A stretch of 9,231 bases of DNA from Candidatus Auribacterota bacterium (lineage in GTDB: Bacteria; Auribacterota; JAFGBW01; JAFGJP01): positions 1 to 9,231 of the forward strand of contig JAFGJP010000099.1 of assembly GCA_016929035.1 (NCBI GenBank). Reading direction: 5' to 3'. The position numbers were made by a program, and so were the translations under genes. Every line of letters begins with the position of its first letter. Positions within the stretch are counted from its first letter, which is position 1. Of the stretch, positions 7,018 to 9,231 are shown in pieces. A model generated the notes under the pieces. It saw only the letters and a list, made by a program, of their open reading frames with translations. It was not told the DNA's origin and did not search any database.

Positions 7018-9019
7018 AGTTCTGTGTCTTGTCCTGTGCTTAAGCGTTGTTGCCGCAGGCTCTGCCGTGGGCATCGAGTTCAAGGCGGAAAAAGTCGACT
7101 ATGACATCAACACGACGGAAAGCATGCTGGAAGACAACGTTGTCATTACTCACGAGGGAAAGTCGCTTGCGGCTGACAGCGCGAAGATCAACATCAACGA
7201 AAGCAAGGCCCGGGCAAAAGGCAAAGTCGTGCTTATTTCTCAGGAAGAGATCTATTACATTGAAGATATCGAATACAATTTTTCTTCTCAAGAGGGATTC
7301 GGCAACAACGGCATTTCCTACAACTGTCCCTGGATCATTGAAGGAGAAAGGATCGAAAAGCGGGGGGAAGATGTCATCATCACGAACGCTGTCCTTTACC
7401 CGTCCACCTGTCCTGAGCCCCTTGTGATCTTCAGGGCGAAGAAAGCGACAATAAAGAACAAAAAGTTCCTGATCCTCAATAACATCACCCAGTACATCGG
7501 CAAGGTTCCTGTTTTCTGGCTGCCTTACGCGAGAAAAAACATCAGTGACGACAGGAACGAGCTGAACTTCACGCCCGGCAAGAACAGCCTGTACGGTTTC
7601 TTTCTCAAAACATCTTACCGGCACTGGTTCCAGCCCGAAGTCTACGGGCGGGCTCACGTAGACATCCTCGAAGACAAGGGGATAGGGCTTGGCATTGACG
7701 CGGGTATAGAAAGCTCTTCGACAAACGCGCTCCTCCAGTCCTATTATATCAACGACAAAGACTATGAGCCCATCCGCTCGAAAGATGTCCCTGAAGACAA
7801 GGAAAAAAGGTACGGCGTCAACCTCAGGGCAACACACGCTTTTCCCGAAAGCTGGCTTCTGACCATGGAAGGGAACAAGCAGAGCGACATAGATTTTTAT
7901 GACGACTTTTACTACGACGACTTCCGCGATGAGATACAGAAGAGAAACTATGCAACTCTATCAAGGACAATGAACAACATGGATCTCAGCTTTAATGTAG
8001 AGCAGAGGTTTAATGATTTTTTCACTGTCCTTGAGAAAGAACCGGAAGTCACTTTTGATTTCAACAACTACTTCCTTGAAGAGTACAACCTTTTTCACAA
8101 GTTTTCTGTCGAAGGCGCAAGGCTAAACCTTCTTTACGCGGAAGACGCTCAGGACAGCATCGCTCTTTCCCGTTTTGACATGTACAACGAGCTTTCATAC
8201 CCGATGAAGTTTTTTGGCTGGCTGAACGTAAGACCAGAGATATCCATGGAAAACACCTACTACAGCGATGCCATAGAAGATGACTCTATCGTCAGGAACG
8301 TGTACACAGGCGAAGTAGACTTCTTTGTAAAGTTTTACAAGATTATGTATCCGGAGAAAGCATTTCTCGGAAACGACAGGTTCCGCCATGTTTTTGAACC
8401 TCACGTGACTTATACATACCGGCCAGAGCCCAATTACATCAACAGCGAGATTTACCAGCTTGACGGCATTGATAATAAACCTGAGCTCAATCGTATTAAG
8501 ATCGATCTGCGCAACCTCTTGCAGGCAAAGGTCTCTGAACAGGCCCCTGTGAAAAATCTTGTTTCCGGAAGCTTTTTTATCTATTACGATTTTCTCGAAG
8601 ACGAGTTCTCAGATGTGGGTTACCAGTGGGACCTTCGTCCGCTTGACAACATCAGCATCGACCTTATCGGCACTGTCGACAAAGATAACGGAGACCTTCT
8701 GGATACAACGGTCGATCTGGCTTACTACCACAATGATATTCTCGGGTTTGCTTTTGGATGGGTATTCAGGAAGGACAAAAATTCCCTTGTTTCACCTGAG
8801 GTCTTTCTCAACATCCAGCCTGATCTTTTTGCGAGAGCCCTTGTCCGTTATGATTATGAAATGGAAGAAACAGAATACTCGGAAGTTTCTCTTGTGAAGC
8901 AGGCAAAGGGAATGAACATCGCCCTTCAGTACAGGAAGAGGCATCTGCGTGATGAAGAGACGGTCATGATCGTCTTTTCCCTGACTGACTATCCCCAGAC
9001 GAACATTGCGCTGAGATAA
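6998..9019 (+). CDS. lptD: LPS-assembly outer membrane protein LptD
   Basis: LptD is the outer-membrane barrel that, with the lipoprotein LptE, receives LPS from the periplasmic Lpt bridge and inserts it into the outer leaflet. The 673-residue precursor has a signal peptide: a basic MKRLKIK start, a hydrophobic core, and a likely SPase I site after AVG at residue 25. Residues about 28-150 are an OstA/LptA-like beta-jellyroll (FKAEKVDYD, EDNVVITHEGKSL, and a repeating strand pattern). The classic PVFWLPYARK motif follows, then a beta-barrel of alternating aromatic strands with DNISIDLIGTV and a final strand TVMIVFSLTDY. It is somewhat shorter than the E. coli protein (784). The mature protein keeps only two cysteines, C110 and C138, both in the N-terminal part, so inter-domain disulfides of the E. 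coli type cannot form. The start overlaps the upstream epimerase gene by 20 bases. No lptE is visible here. Confidence 0.93.
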   Translation: MKRLKIKVLCLVLCLSVVAAGSAVGIEFKAEKVDYDINTTESMLEDNVVITHEGKSLAADSAKININESKARAKGKVVLISQEEIYYIEDIEYNFSSQEGFGNNGISYNCPWIIEGERIEKRGEDVIITNAVLYPSTCPEPLVIFRAKKATIKNKKFLILNNITQYIGKVPVFWLPYARKNISDDRNELNFTPGKNSLYGFFLKTSYRHWFQPEVYGRAHVDILEDKGIGLGIDAGIESSSTNALLQSYYINDKDYEPIRSKDVPEDKEKRYGVNLRATHAFPESWLLTMEGNKQSDIDFYDDFYYDDFRDEIQKRNYATLSRTMNNMDLSFNVEQRFNDFFTVLEKEPEVTFDFNNYFLEEYNLFHKFSVEGARLNLLYAEDAQDSIALSRFDMYNELSYPMKFFGWLNVRPEISMENTYYSDAIEDDSIVRNVYTGEVDFFVKFYKIMYPEKAFLGNDRFRHVFEPHVTYTYRPEPNYINSEIYQLDGIDNKPELNRIKIDLRNLLQAKVSEQAPVKNLVSGSFFIYYDFLEDEFSDVGYQWDLRPLDNISIDLIGTVDKDNGDLLDTTVDLAYYHNDILGFAFGWVFRKDKNSLVSPEVFLNIQPDLFARALVRYDYEMEETEYSEVSLVKQAKGMNIALQYRKRHLRDEETVMIVFSLTDYPQTNIALR

Positions 9020-9032
9020 AAAAGAATTTGTT

Positions 9033-9095
9033 CATAGGTCATGGGTCAATTAAAAAAATTTCATCAGCAACAATCATACAAGACCTGTCACCTGT
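9033..9095. repeat. Intergenic imperfect inverted repeat, copy B
   Basis: This is the second copy of the element at 3967-4023. CATAGGTCATGGGTCA (9033-9048) differs from copy A at one of 16 bases, and CCTGTCACCTGT (9084-9095) is identical in both. The AT-rich middle is not conserved and is a few bases longer (arm starts are 51 apart here and 44 in copy A). It lies 13 bases after the lptD stop, so it could act as the 3' end hairpin of that transcript, but there is no tight stem followed by a T run as in a classical terminator. Confidence 0.7.
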
Positions 9096-9145
9096 TTTTC
9101 TGTTTTCGATTCACTGATCATTTTACGCTAAGAACGACTTGAAAT

Positions 9146-9231
9146 ATGGCGACATACTTGATTACAGGCGGCGCAGGATTTATCGGTTCTCACATCGCTG
9201 AAAAGCTCGTTTCCATGGGAGAAGATGTGAG
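9146..9231 (+). CDS. N-terminal fragment of a third NAD-dependent epimerase/dehydratase
   Basis: The first 28 codons of a gene cut by the window edge. The translation begins MATYLITGGAGFIGSHIAEK, the Rossmann-fold nucleotide-binding start of an extended SDR enzyme, the same GGAGFIGSH motif as the two complete epimerases upstream. Only this motif is available, so the substrate and even the subfamily (epimerase, 4,6-dehydratase, reductase) are open. The start at 9146 is chosen because the motif sits at its usual distance, about residue 8. No convincing Shine-Dalgarno precedes it; AAGAA at 9130-9134 is weak. It is separated from lptD by 126 bases containing a repeat element, so it may begin its own transcript. 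Confidence 0.85.
   Translation, partial: MATYLITGGAGFIGSHIAEKLVSMGEDV

Noticed and set aside
7040..7837. Minus-strand open frame of 265 codons opposite lptD
   Set aside because: It is antisense to the LptD N-terminal half and shows no family motif; the LptD frame carries the signal peptide and conserved PVFWLPY motif.
9020..9060. Rho-independent terminator directly after lptD
   Set aside because: The region has A runs but no compact GC stem followed by T residues; the only hairpin potential is the long, imperfect repeat.

Overview
The window reads as one long plus-strand, operon-like stretch of a Gram-negative (diderm) bacterial chromosome. An LptD outer-membrane protein implies a lipopolysaccharide-bearing outer membrane. 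The left half holds ricT (PSP1 family), metG and a tatD-type nuclease gene, an order close to the replication/translation neighbourhood known from Bacillus and other phyla. Base composition looks close to balanced and slightly AT-rich by eye. No gene pins down the phylum. An uncultured diderm lineage (Omnitrophota, Nitrospirota or a deltaproteobacterial relative) would fit, but this is a low-confidence impression drawn mainly from the TatD-radical SAM fusion and from intergenic GGTCAYGGGTCA-type repeats.

Layout: a 135-base AT-rich leader with small palindromes; ricT (136-957); metG (965-2509, 7 bases later); a 62-base spacer with weak repeat remnants; a TatD nuclease fused to a radical SAM domain (2572-3957); an 89-base spacer with an imperfect inverted repeat; a ROK-family sugar kinase (4047-5000); a UDP-glucuronate 4-epimerase-like SDR protein (5004-5996); a second SDR nucleotide-sugar epimerase/dehydratase (6034-7017); lptD (6998-9019, overlapping its upstream neighbour by 20 bases); a 126-base spacer with a second copy of the inverted repeat; and the first 28 codons of a third SDR epimerase (9146 to the edge). 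No RNA gene, CRISPR array, transposase or convincing terminator was seen.

Functionally there are two modules. The first is housekeeping: RicT, methionyl-tRNA synthetase and TatD hydrolase. The second is envelope sugar metabolism and export: a sugar kinase and nucleotide-sugar epimerases that could feed LPS or polysaccharide synthesis, next to the translocon that inserts LPS into the outer leaflet. ROK kinase to lptD is tightly packed (3-base gap, 37-base gap, 20-base overlap), suggesting co-transcription and partial translational coupling.

Most of the window is recognisable biology. The items most worth a second look are the TatD-radical SAM fusion, the pair of related intergenic inverted repeats at 3967-4023 and 9033-9095, and an LptD with no cysteines in its barrel. 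I did not find a convincing undescribed multi-gene system.
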